This document shows, in pieces, positions 1 through 6,854 of a stretch of DNA of 16,445 bases. Origin of the DNA: an uncultured Oscillospiraceae bacterium (GTDB taxonomy: Bacteria; Bacillota; Clostridia; Oscillospirales; Oscillospiraceae); the NCBI GenBank assembly GCA_934661735.1, contig CAKUJN010000047.1, forward strand, positions 1 through 16,445, read 5' to 3'. Position 1 is the stretch's first letter, and every line of letters begins with the position of its first letter. Below the pieces are notes generated by a model that did no database searches, was not told the DNA's origin, and was given only the letters and a program-made list of their open reading frames with translations. A program made the translations under genes and the position numbers.

Positions 1-284
1 GCTCGAAGCTCGATTTTGCCCTCTTTTACCTCGCCGCGCGTCATATTATCGTTTTTGCAGATCGCGCACAGGCGCTCGGCCGCGTCGTTTTCATGGAGCA
101 TTCCCTGCTCCATTTCCCAGACGTACAGATGCTCCTTGCCCATGGAAAGCAGCATCGGGATATCCTCTTCCGTGACGATATGTCCCTTGCGGAACTGTGC
201 GCCCTTGAATTCGCCCGGCACAATGCGCGTCAGATCGTGGCACAGCACATGGCCGACCGCGTTTTTCGTTTCGATCAGCTTCAT
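1..284 (-). CDS. Molybdopterin-binding (MoeA-like) protein, 3' part cut by window edge
   Basis: The first 94 codons of a gene that runs off the left edge. The protein begins MKLIETKNAVGHVLCHDL, followed by a PGEFKG...FRKGH...EEDIP segment and LLSMGKEHLYVWE. I recognise this N-terminus from clostridial molybdopterin-binding proteins related to MoeA, which carry a MoCF domain further along; that domain is outside the window. The likely role is molybdenum-cofactor handling or metal insertion in the cytoplasm. The start is fixed by AGGAGG at 291-296, six bases upstream of the ATG. The gene is divergent from an IclR regulator and near a MogA-type gene, which supports the cofactor assignment. It has its own promoter at 340-368. 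Family recall is good, but most of the gene is not visible. Confidence 0.75.
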   Translation of the reverse strand, partial: MKLIETKNAVGHVLCHDLTRIVPGEFKGAQFRKGHIVTEEDIPMLLSMGKEHLYVWEMEQGMLHENDAAERLCAICKNDNMTRGEVKEGKIELR

Positions 285-339
285 AAGCTTCCTCCTGACT
301 ACGGCTGTCTGTCGTTATTCTTCGAGAAAGATCACGTAT

Positions 340-368
340 ATTTTAACAATTTTCAGGCCGCGTATCAA
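340..368 (-). promoter_or_regulatory. Promoter for the molybdopterin-binding gene
   Basis: On the minus strand a -35 box TTGATA (363-368) is separated by exactly 17 bases from a -10 box TAAAAT (340-345). Each box matches the sigma-A consensus at 5 of 6 positions. Transcription would start near 333 and give a leader of about 50 nt before the ATG at 284, too short for a riboswitch. The call rests on sequence match only. Confidence 0.7.
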
Positions 369-370
369 CG

Positions 371-393
371 TTTCCATCCGGCATTATCGGAAA
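371..393. promoter_or_regulatory. Possible operator between the divergent promoters
   Basis: TTTCC (371-375) and GGAAA (389-393) form an inverted repeat, with inner TCCG (377-380) and CGGA (388-391) adding to it. It lies between the two divergent promoters, a natural place for the adjacent IclR regulator to control its own gene and the molybdopterin gene. IclR-family operators are often short GGAAA/TTTCC-type palindromes. The repeat is imperfect and could be chance. Confidence 0.25.
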
Positions 394-417
394 ATAAGCC
401 GAAAAAGTCGGATATTC

Positions 418-446
418 TTGACGAAAAAACGTGCCGCCGCTAGAAT
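418..446 (+). promoter_or_regulatory. Promoter for the IclR-family regulator
   Basis: A -35 box TTGACG (418-423), a 17-base spacer and a -10 box TAGAAT (441-446) form a near-consensus sigma-A promoter. The expected start of transcription, around 452-455, is almost on the ATG at 456. This argues that translation starts at the next in-frame ATG (471), which has GGAGG at 458-462 in front of it. Confidence 0.75.
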
Positions 447-470
447 AAGAGAGAAATGGAGGCGATTTTC

Positions 471-1235
471 ATGCCAGACGGGAACACCATTCTATCCGTA
501 GCCAAGGCCATGGAACTTTTGCAGCTGCTCTCCGGCTGCGGCCGGCCCATGACGCTCAAGGAAATCACCGAGCAGTCCGGCTTCCCCAAAAGCACTGTGT
601 TCGGTCTGCTGACCACCATGCGTGAATACGACGTTATCGCGCAGACGCCGGACGGCAGATACGGTCTCGGGCTGCGGCTGTTTGAATACGGATGTCAGAT
701 TGGCCGCTCGTTGGATATTTCGCTTGTCGCAAGGCCCTATATGGAGCATCTGGCCGCGGAGGTGAGCGCCTCCGTCATGCTTTCCATCTGCGAGGGCAGC
801 CATGTGATCACGCTCGATCAGGCCGAAGCGCGCGACAAGCTCCGCATCGTCTCCGACGTTGGTTCGCGTCTGCCCATCTACTGCACGTCACAGGGCAAGG
901 TCTTTCTGGCCGCCATGCCGCGCGCAGACGCGCACAAACTGCTTCAGCGGCAGCAGATGGTTCAGTTCACGCCGCACACCATCACCGATGCCGACGCACT
1001 GATGCAGGAGGTCGACCGCTGCCGTCTTGACGGCTACGCCATCGAAAACGGCGAATACAAAATCGGCCTGCGCTCGATCTCCGCACCGGTGCACGCCATC
1101 GACGGGCATATCAAATACACTGTCGGCGTGATCGGCATGTTCCGCAGCGTCCATTCCGAGGAATTCGCCTCTGCCATCGAGCAGGTCAAGGCAACTGCCG
1201 GCATGATCTCAGCGGCGCTGGGTTATCGCGAATAA
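471..1235 (+). CDS. IclR-family transcriptional regulator
   Basis: A 254-residue cytoplasmic DNA-binding protein of normal IclR length. Residues 5-70 form the winged helix-turn-helix: TLKEITEQSGFPKSTVFGLL is the HTH and DGRYGLGLRLFEYG the wing. Residues 85-250 are the IclR effector domain, with RPYMEHLA, GSRLPIYCTSQGKVFLA (residues 131-147) and a C-terminal SISAPV...VGVIGMF segment. The effector cannot be read from sequence. An upstream in-frame ATG at 456 exists, but the start at 471 is preferred because GGAGG sits 8 bases before it and the promoter would start transcription close to 456. Position next to molybdenum-cofactor genes suggests control of a molybdoenzyme-related pathway, an inference only. 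A MogA-type gene follows after 43 bases without a terminator, so the two are probably cotranscribed. Confidence 0.9.
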   Translation: MPDGNTILSVAKAMELLQLLSGCGRPMTLKEITEQSGFPKSTVFGLLTTMREYDVIAQTPDGRYGLGLRLFEYGCQIGRSLDISLVARPYMEHLAAEVSASVMLSICEGSHVITLDQAEARDKLRIVSDVGSRLPIYCTSQGKVFLAAMPRADAHKLLQRQQMVQFTPHTITDADALMQEVDRCRLDGYAIENGEYKIGLRSISAPVHAIDGHIKYTVGVIGMFRSVHSEEFASAIEQVKATAGMISAALGYRE

Positions 1236-1278
1236 CAGGCGCTCTGCAAAGCCGCAAGCGCCGGAAATGAGGAAGCAT

Positions 1279-1758
1279 ATGAGCTATACAGCAGCAGTCA
1301 TCACCGTCAGCGACCTTGGCAGCCGCGGTCAGCGCGCGGATACCAGCAGCCCCGCCGTGGCCGCCATGCTTGGCGAAGCGGGCTTCGAGGTCGTGTACAC
1401 AGCCATCGTTCCGGATGAAAAGGAACAGATTTCCGCCGAGCTGACCGCCTGCGCGGACGAGCGCCATATTGACCTGATCATCACCACTGGCGGCACGGGT
1501 CTCTCACCGCGCGATGTCACGCCGGAGGCGACGCTTGCCGTTCTGGAGCGTGAAATCCGCGCCATTCCGGTCGCCATGTGGGTCGAAGGGCTCCGCCATA
1601 CGCCGCGCGCGATGCTTTCTCGCGCCGTCGCTGGGACGCGGGGCAGCAGCCTTATCATCAATCTCCCAGGCTCGGAAAAGGCCGCGCGTGAAAACCTGAG
1701 CGCCGTCACCGGCGCGCTGGAGCACGCGATGCACATGATTGCCGCCGAGGGGCATTGA
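1279..1758 (+). CDS. mogA: Molybdenum-cofactor biosynthesis protein, MogA/MoaB family
   Basis: A 159-residue MoCF-domain protein, the usual length for stand-alone MogA/MoaB. Members adenylylate molybdopterin before metal insertion. Diagnostic motifs are AAVITVSDLGSRG near the N-terminus, the nucleotide/pterin loop TTGGTGLSPRDVTPEAT at residues 69-85, and GTRGSSLIINLPGS at residues 119-132. The start at 1279 is chosen over ATG 1267 because GAGG at 1269-1272 lies 6 bases upstream of it and family members begin with the beta strand (A)AVITVSD. It sits downstream of the IclR gene in the same direction and ends just before the terminator at 1779. Sequence alone does not separate MogA from MoaB cleanly. 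The split layout with the MoeA-like gene (one fragment each way) suggests they act in the same pathway. Confidence 0.88.
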   Translation: MSYTAAVITVSDLGSRGQRADTSSPAVAAMLGEAGFEVVYTAIVPDEKEQISAELTACADERHIDLIITTGGTGLSPRDVTPEATLAVLEREIRAIPVAMWVEGLRHTPRAMLSRAVAGTRGSSLIINLPGSEKAARENLSAVTGALEHAMHMIAAEGH

Positions 1759-1778
1759 CTTTCATTCTGGAATACTGC

Positions 1779-1815
1779 AAAAATCCCTGTTCAGCAGCGC
1801 TGAACAGGGATTTTT
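1779..1815. terminator. Bidirectional intrinsic terminator between mogA and the pilus operon
   Basis: A perfect 17-bp inverted repeat, AAAAATCCCTGTTCAGC (1779-1795) and its complement (1799-1815), has a 3-base loop. The T run lies at the right end on the plus strand, and the A run at the left end gives a T run on the minus strand. It therefore terminates both the mogA transcript and the converging pilus operon, whose last stop codon is at 1822. Confidence 0.92.
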
Positions 1816-1821
1816 ATACGC

Positions 1822-2652
1822 CTATGAAGCATCCGTTCTGCACGGCGTCAGCCTGCACAGCAGGACATAGCGCGCGTTTTCAAACGTATAGCTGCACGTC
1901 GACAGCAGAAGCAGCCTGTCGTCCGTCTCCGGCTCGTACTGTGACTGAAAATCCGAATGCGCCGTAATTTCCGCCAGCGCCGCCGCGTCCAGACTGTATA
2001 TCTCGGACGCAGCGCCGGTCTCCATACCGGCCAGCACATCCAGCCGGAATGTCTGCTCCGGCGTAAACAGCCAGAGGCAGGGATGCGCATCGTAATACGC
2101 CTGCTCCCGATATGCCGGAAGCGTCCCGAACATGGTGTCGTTTTTCATATTGTGTCCGTATATGATGGACACCGCTTCTGAGAAATCCGCCGCGCAGCGG
2201 CAGTCCAGGAAAATACTCCCGCCGGAGCTGTAGCTGCCGTCCGGCAGCCGGCGCAGATAGTCCTGATTATCGGCGCTGCGCACAACAGGATAGCTGATCG
2301 GCGTACCCTCGCTGTAAATCCACGCGATGATATCTGGGCTCGCATCCTGAAGCACCGCGAAATCAATCGTCAGCGGCACATCGGACAGCGTCCCGTCCGG
2401 TATCACGTCCTCTGCGTCTGCGTTTTCCGGCATGCGCGGCACAGATGGCGCATTCTCCACATCCGTCTGCGTACCGGCAGGCGCTTCCTCGGAGGCCTCC
2501 GGCACCCGCGGCACAGCCGCGATACCGGCAAGCGTCTGCAAATACTGTGCACTCTGTCTGCGCTCCGCGGTATAGCGCCAGATTTTCCATCCGGAAAACG
2601 CGGCCGCCGCCGCCAGCACCAGCGCCAGCAGAAGTTTGATCGTTTTTTTCAT
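1822..2652 (-). CDS. srtB: Class B sortase, likely pilus-base anchoring enzyme
   Basis: A 276-residue membrane-anchored transpeptidase. Residues 5-22 form an N-terminal signal anchor, and a Pro/Glu-rich linker runs to about residue 88. The sortase B fold follows, with PDIIAWIYSEGTPISYPVV, catalytic His167 in IIYGHNM, Cys253 in LLSTCSYTF and Arg261 in ENARYVLL. All three catalytic residues are present, so it should be active outside the membrane. It is the last gene of the pilus operon, four bases after the pseudosortase, and ends just before the terminator. Class B sortases of Clostridioides difficile use (S/P)PxTG motifs, and a protein ending in SPYTG is encoded two genes upstream, so anchoring that protein to peptidoglycan is the most likely job. 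A pilin-polymerising role is possible but less likely because a class C sortase is present. Confidence 0.88.
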   Translation of the reverse strand: MKKTIKLLLALVLAAAAAFSGWKIWRYTAERRQSAQYLQTLAGIAAVPRVPEASEEAPAGTQTDVENAPSVPRMPENADAEDVIPDGTLSDVPLTIDFAVLQDASPDIIAWIYSEGTPISYPVVRSADNQDYLRRLPDGSYSSGGSIFLDCRCAADFSEAVSIIYGHNMKNDTMFGTLPAYREQAYYDAHPCLWLFTPEQTFRLDVLAGMETGAASEIYSLDAAALAEITAHSDFQSQYEPETDDRLLLLSTCSYTFENARYVLLCRLTPCRTDAS

Positions 2653-2656
2653 ACGC

Positions 2657-3238
2657 CTACCCAGCCTCGCCGCAGAAAACCATCAGGTAGCTTCCGTGCA
2701 GCCGCACGAACAGCGTCAGCTCCGCCGTCTCTGCCGAAAGTCCCTCCGCAAGTGACTTGGCATGACGGATTTTGTCCACCACATAGGAAAACGTCCGACC
2801 CGTCAGATCGGTAAAGCGAACCGTCTCGCCGCCCTGAAGGACCTGTACAAATGCAAAGCAGTCCGCGTTTCCGCCCAGAATCAGCGTACCCGCGTCCGGA
2901 CTCCCGGCGTATACAGCAGGTCGGCGCGCACCATTCGTCCGGTCAAAGGACGCGAATACCGGCAGCATGACGCCGGACTCCGACACCTCCATCAGGCCGC
3001 AGAGCATCTCCCCGCCCAGTTCGATTGCGGGCAGCCGCATTTCCGTCTGCATGCCGGACACGGCCTGCGTCCGCTCGGGAATCAGCGCCGCAAGGCGCTG
3101 TGTAAGCTCAGGCAGCGCACGGCGCACGCGACATTCTCCGGCAGCCCGAACGCTACCAAGGACGCCCGCTGCCAGTATCAGCACGCAGCCCGCCAGCAGG
3201 CATACCCTCGCCCACGGGCGAAGCTCAGCTTTCCGCAT
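2657..3238 (-). CDS. Sortase-fold protein lacking catalytic residues (putative pseudosortase)
   Basis: A 193-residue protein with an N-terminal membrane segment (about 12-32) followed by a compact sortase-like domain (about 68-190). Family landmarks are visible: PAIELGGEMLCGLMEV, a GVMLPVF segment, GTLILGGN (residues 117-124) where active sortases have GHN, F...LQGGETVRFTDLTGRTFSYVV, and ELTLFVR (residues 173-179) where active enzymes read LTLFTC. The catalytic His is replaced (GGN), the Cys position reads Arg, and the late Arg position (LMVFC) is also lost. The reading frame is uninterrupted, the gene has normal spacing (14-base overlap upstream, 4-base gap downstream), and there is no frameshift. 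It therefore looks like a maintained pseudoenzyme rather than a broken gene. It could be an accessory or scaffold for the neighbouring sortases. The fold assignment is by motif pattern only. Confidence 0.7.
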   Translation of the reverse strand: MRKAELRPWARVCLLAGCVLILAAGVLGSVRAAGECRVRRALPELTQRLAALIPERTQAVSGMQTEMRLPAIELGGEMLCGLMEVSESGVMLPVFASFDRTNGARRPAVYAGSPDAGTLILGGNADCFAFVQVLQGGETVRFTDLTGRTFSYVVDKIRHAKSLAEGLSAETAELTLFVRLHGSYLMVFCGEAG

Positions 3239-4202
3239 GGCGTTTTTTCCGGCCGCTCAGCGCAAGAAGAATCAGTCCCGCACCGGATGCGCAAAGCGTC
3301 AGCACATACGGCAGAATCGACTCGGTGTCTCCGGTATACGGACTGTTTCCATTTGGCTTTGACGGCGCAGCAGGCGTACCGCCATCGTTCTTTCCGTCGG
3401 GCTTCTGCGGCTGACTGCCATCCTCGCGCGTATTGACAACGGTAATGCGCGTCCGGCCGCTGATGCTGACAGTATAGCCGTCCGGCACATTCCGCTCCAC
3501 AACTGTCCACGACGCGCCGGATGCGTCCGTCCAGGAACAGGACCAGTCGTTCTTCGCGTTGAGGACATACGTTCCGGCGCTCTTTCCGTCTTTGAACAGC
3601 TCAATTGTGACGGAATCCGGACGCTTCGCGTCCTCACCGCGCCACAGCTTGACCACCGTATAGGATTTTTCGTCCGGCTCCGGCACATACGGAGACTGCG
3701 CGCCCTTCGGCTTTGCCTCCACGGCATAGCTCCATCTGCCGTCCGCCGCCAGATTCGGAACCGAGATCAGAAACGCCGCGTAGTCATACTGCGTCGTCTG
3801 ATCATGCCATGTGACCGGCGCAACCAGATACAAGCCCGTCTGCAAGCCGGTAAACCGCACCGTTCCATCAACGCCTACCGCAGCAGCCGTCGGCGCAATC
3901 GCGTTTGCAACTGCATAGGCGTACAGCGTCTGCGCCGCCTGTGCCCATTCCTCCTGTGTTTGCAGTCCGTTGAGCTTCACCGCAGGGTACTCCTCCGCCA
4001 GTGTATACTGCGCATCCGCGCTGACCGAGGCGACACGGAAAACCCGCACCGGCACGCCGGCAGGATAGCGCAGTGTCAGCGTACAGTCGCTGCGCGACAC
4101 GTCAATCCATTCCCGCGCGTCAGCGGTTGACACCGCAAAGGCAGGCGCGCACATCGCCATCAGCATACAAAGGGCGAGCAGAAGCATCAGACATTTTTTC
4201 AT
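3225..4202 (-). CDS. Minor pilin with CnaB domain and SPYTG sorting signal
   Basis: A 325-residue secreted surface protein. It has a signal peptide (1-24, ending AFA) and an N-terminal pilin-like domain (about 30-165) with VFRVASV...YTLAEEYP and GTVRFTGLQTGLYLVAP. A CnaB-type domain follows (about 180-258), where Lys185 (VVKLW), Glu236 (VVERNVPDGY) and Asn257 (VVNT) are placed as expected for an isopeptide bond. A Pro/Asn-rich stalk leads to a sorting signal SPYTG at 287-291, a hydrophobic segment and an RKKRHAES tail. The motif starts with Ser, not Leu, unlike the two LPETG pilins upstream. The start at 4202 is preferred over 4208 because it makes an ATGA overlap with the srtC stop and leaves a proper gap after GGGGAG. 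The different signal suggests it is the basal pilin, passed from SrtC to the class B sortase. Confidence 0.85.
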   Translation of the reverse strand: MKKCLMLLLALCMLMAMCAPAFAVSTADAREWIDVSRSDCTLTLRYPAGVPVRVFRVASVSADAQYTLAEEYPAVKLNGLQTQEEWAQAAQTLYAYAVANAIAPTAAAVGVDGTVRFTGLQTGLYLVAPVTWHDQTTQYDYAAFLISVPNLAADGRWSYAVEAKPKGAQSPYVPEPDEKSYTVVKLWRGEDAKRPDSVTIELFKDGKSAGTYVLNAKNDWSCSWTDASGASWTVVERNVPDGYTVSISGRTRITVVNTREDGSQPQKPDGKNDGGTPAAPSKPNGNSPYTGDTESILPYVLTLCASGAGLILLALSGRKKRHAES

Positions 4203-5047
4203 TTCCATTCTCCCCTCTCGTCAAGCTTTGGCCGTTTCTTTTTTGCCGGCTTCAGGAACACATACACAATCAGCACCAGCAGAATCGGCAGCGCGACAAT
4301 CGGCGTAACAATCAGCCGGTCAATGATAAACGCCTCCGATACCACGCGCAGCGTGCGCTTCTGCTCGGTTTCAATCCGGACGCCGCGCACCAGCAGCCGG
4401 TGCGTGTTGATTCCATACGGCGTACACGTCAGGAGCGTGCAGTAATCCATGCCGTCCGTGATCATGATATCCGTAAAATCGTCCGGCGTTACAACCTTGA
4501 TCTGATCGACCTCATAGACCAGCGTCCGGTCAAGGACCGTAATCCGGAACGTATCGCCGATTTCCATCCGGTCGAGATGCGTGAACAGCGTCGCCGTCGG
4601 CAGTCCGCGGTGCGCCGAAAGAACGCAGTGCGTGCTCTCGCCGCCGACCGGCAGGCTGCTCCCCTCCAGATGGCCGCACGCGGCGTTCAGGACCGACGGG
4701 TCGGTCGTGTGGTAGATCGGCAGCTTCAACTGGATCTTGTCGATATCCAGATAACCCATCATGCCGCTGCCGTCCGCATCGAGGCACGCGCGATAGCCAT
4801 CCAGCTGCGCAAAATCCGTCAGTGGGAATGAAAGCGCCGCCAGCGAACGGTTATAATCCTCCGCAGCCTCAAAATACGCCGAATAATCCTCCGGCGTCAG
4901 GCTTTTGACAATCGCGTCGTAGTCCACCACGGCGCGCGACTGGGTCTTTGCGTTCCAGAAGCTGCTGATTGCCGGATAAAGCAGCACGGACAGGCCCGCG
5001 AAAAAGATGCACAGCAGAATCAAAGTCAAAATCTTTCGCTTTCTCAT
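4199..5047 (-). CDS. srtC: Class C sortase, pilin polymerase
   Basis: A 282-residue pilus polymerase that links pilins through Lys-Thr isopeptide bonds outside the membrane. It has an N-terminal membrane segment (5-27) and a sortase core with MMGYLDIDKIQLKLPIYH, HLEGSSLPVGG, catalytic His146 in LSAHRGLP, Cys208 in LLTCTPYGINTHR and Arg217 in the same stretch. A second C-terminal membrane helix (about 247-266) and a basic tail are typical of class C. The usual DPF/DPW lid motif before the core is not obvious; LTDFAQLDGY (75-85) occupies that region. It lies directly downstream of the major pilin and overlaps the minor pilin start by four bases, so the two are translationally coupled. Confidence 0.93.
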   Translation of the reverse strand: MRKRKILTLILLCIFFAGLSVLLYPAISSFWNAKTQSRAVVDYDAIVKSLTPEDYSAYFEAAEDYNRSLAALSFPLTDFAQLDGYRACLDADGSGMMGYLDIDKIQLKLPIYHTTDPSVLNAACGHLEGSSLPVGGESTHCVLSAHRGLPTATLFTHLDRMEIGDTFRITVLDRTLVYEVDQIKVVTPDDFTDIMITDGMDYCTLLTCTPYGINTHRLLVRGVRIETEQKRTLRVVSEAFIIDRLIVTPIVALPILLVLIVYVFLKPAKKKRPKLDERGEWK

Positions 5048-5074
5048 GGACCTCTCCCTACAGTTTATCGGGCG

Positions 5075-5101
5075 CGCGGGAAAGGCATTGCCTTTCCCGC
5101 G
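5075..5101. promoter_or_regulatory. GC-rich hairpin between major pilin and srtC
   Basis: CGCGGGAAAGGCA (5075-5087) pairs perfectly with 5089-5101; an outer GGGCGC/GCGCCC pair (5070-5075, 5107-5112) could compete or extend it. On the transcribed minus strand the A run comes before the stem and no T run follows, so it is not a good intrinsic terminator for this operon. It more likely protects the 3' end of pilin mRNA or partly attenuates readthrough, keeping sortase lower than pilin. Confidence 0.6.
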
Positions 5102-5133
5102 TTTTTGCGCCCGCGCAGTTAAGATCAGACGGC

Positions 5134-6771
5134 TCAGAAGCCCTCCTTGGAGACGCGCTTGTTCGTAACCAGAACAATACCCGCACCAATCACAGCCAGA
5201 CCGCCGAGCAGAATAAACAGCATTGTGCCCGTGCTGCCCGTCTCGGGGAGAACGCTGCCCTTGGCGTTTTCAATTTCCTGTCGGACAAGATCGACACCGC
5301 CAAGGTTGTCTACCGAATTCGCCTCGTTCACCGTCACCGTAATCGGCACAATACCGTTATAGCCTTCCGGCGGCGTAACCTCCGTCAGCGTATAGGTGCC
5401 TTCGGCAAGGCCGTGAATTGCAATGGTGCCGGTTGCGTCCGTGACAACGGTTTCAAAAATCGCGCTGTCCGCATCCCCTGCATTTGCGTCATAGGCCGTC
5501 GCCTCGCTGACACGTGCCGTTTCGCTGTCCACATAATAGCATGTGTAACCAGCTGGCTGTTCCTTCGCCTTGAGCAGCCTGATTACATTGCCAGCTTCGT
5601 CCTTCAGCTGGAACTTCGCACCGGCAAGCATGCCGCGCGTCGTCGCATCAACCTTGACAATGCTCATCGCATAGGTGTGTGTTTTGGTGGTATGCTCGGT
5701 GTTGTCGCCGTTGCCACCGCCTCCGGCATATGTCCATGCAAGCTTCGCGGTATTGGTGTTTCTTACGGTCGTGGATGCATAGCTTGCGCCGGTATTCAGT
5801 ACGCCGTCATAGGTAATCTCGATGGCGTTTGCCGTTCCGTCGGTCTTGATTTCATTATAGAACTTCTGATTCTGTTCATCGTACCACTTGATGTGGATAA
5901 AAAAGACGGCGTCATCGTTGGAGGCATTCGTGATTTTCCAGCGGTAGTTCGTCCCGTCTGTGGTGTTGTCCCCTGTGTCCACTGCGTGCGATACGTCGTG
6001 GTCGTCGCAGACGCCTTCGATCCAGCCGCCGCTGATCTCCTGACCATTGATTTTGATCTTCATGGTATGCAGATTTGCGTGAACCGCCGTACCAGCAAGA
6101 TCCTCAATGTCATAGACAGCAATAATGTTGTTGCCGTCGTAGTTCATGGCACTGTCCACCGCAATCTTGAAATGCAGCGTCTCGCCGATGTAGGCGTCGT
6201 TTTCCGTTGTGTAATCCGTATCGCGGTTCGTCTTTACAAACTTGCCGGCCTCCGCGCCCCAGCCAGGCTTCTGGTTCTTATCGCGGACAACCTTCTGTTT
6301 GTCCAGATTCGTGATGGAAACAATCGCGCCAAGCGAGCTCTGGACATAGTAATAGCCGTCGTCCAGTCCCGTGAAGATCAGCTCCTCGCCGGCCACCGCG
6401 GTTTTGGTTTCAATCAGCGCGTCCTGCGGCGGCGTCTGCGCCTTGATCCACGCAAGGATGCTGTCACTGGTCTGACCATTCTTCACCGTAACCGCATAGG
6501 TGTCCGCCGTACCGTTGATCGGGCCGGTCAGGTTAAATGGCGAATCCACAGCGCTTACCAGCTCATAGCCCGCGGCACTGTCTTTTATCGTATAGGTCGC
6601 GACGTCATCCCCGCTGTAGGTCGCGTCAAAGATTTTGTAAACCGAATACGTCTGTCCAACCGTCGGGTTTTCAACCGTAATCGTACCGGTTCCGGCCGCA
6701 AAGGCCGTGACCGTCAGCATTGCCGTCAGCACCATCACTACCAGCAGGATGGAAATCACTCTTTTTTTCAT
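5134..6771 (-). CDS. Major (shaft) pilin with LPETG sorting signal
   Basis: A 545-residue secreted pilin. It has a signal peptide (1-26, AFAAG), an N-terminal pilin domain (about 28-160) ending near DDGYYYVQSSLGAIVSI, and a middle domain (about 170-345). A C-terminal CnaB/SpaA-like domain (about 365-503) contains Lys373 in SIVKVDA, the E-box Glu464 in YTLTEVTPPEGY and Asn502 in IENAKG. LPETG lies at 508-512, followed by a hydrophobic helix and an NKRVSKEGF tail. The likely polymerising lysine is in KNQKP (Lys165 or Lys168), at the border of the first two domains where pilin-motif lysines usually sit; this is an inference. GAGG lies about nine bases upstream of the ATG. It is placed directly before srtC with a hairpin between, the usual layout for a shaft pilin. 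The middle domain is not one I can name confidently. Confidence 0.9.
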   Translation of the reverse strand: MKKRVISILLVVMVLTAMLTVTAFAAGTGTITVENPTVGQTYSVYKIFDATYSGDDVATYTIKDSAAGYELVSAVDSPFNLTGPINGTADTYAVTVKNGQTSDSILAWIKAQTPPQDALIETKTAVAGEELIFTGLDDGYYYVQSSLGAIVSITNLDKQKVVRDKNQKPGWGAEAGKFVKTNRDTDYTTENDAYIGETLHFKIAVDSAMNYDGNNIIAVYDIEDLAGTAVHANLHTMKIKINGQEISGGWIEGVCDDHDVSHAVDTGDNTTDGTNYRWKITNASNDDAVFFIHIKWYDEQNQKFYNEIKTDGTANAIEITYDGVLNTGASYASTTVRNTNTAKLAWTYAGGGGNGDNTEHTTKTHTYAMSIVKVDATTRGMLAGAKFQLKDEAGNVIRLLKAKEQPAGYTCYYVDSETARVSEATAYDANAGDADSAIFETVVTDATGTIAIHGLAEGTYTLTEVTPPEGYNGIVPITVTVNEANSVDNLGGVDLVRQEIENAKGSVLPETGSTGTMLFILLGGLAVIGAGIVLVTNKRVSKEGF

Positions 6772-6833
6772 GTTTTTTTCCTCTTTCTATAGATTTCTAT
6801 TTTCATGCGCGTCCGCGGTGCGTGCGCGCAGCT

Positions 6834-6843
6834 TTGACGTCAA
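6834..6843. repeat. Perfect palindrome TTGACGTCAA in the adhesin-pilin gap
   Basis: A 10-bp perfect palindrome lies 12 bases past the adhesin stop codon in an 83-base gap. It could be a protein site or chance; the arm is too short to be a terminator, and no convincing promoter accompanies it. Confidence 0.3.
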
Positions 6844-6854
6844 CCGTGCGTCCG

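Noticed and set aside
93..443. Plus-strand open frame of 116 codons at the left edge
   Set aside because: It is antisense to the molybdopterin gene and runs through two promoters.
1238..1262. Terminator between the IclR and mogA genes
   Set aside because: GGCGCT/AGCGCC can pair over a 13-base loop, but the stem is only 6 bp and no T run follows.
4969..6792. A 607-codon plus-strand open frame opposite the major pilin and srtC
   Set aside because: It is antisense to two well-supported genes, has no ribosome site or recognisable domain, and is rich in Arg/Val as expected from the complement of GC-rich coding DNA.
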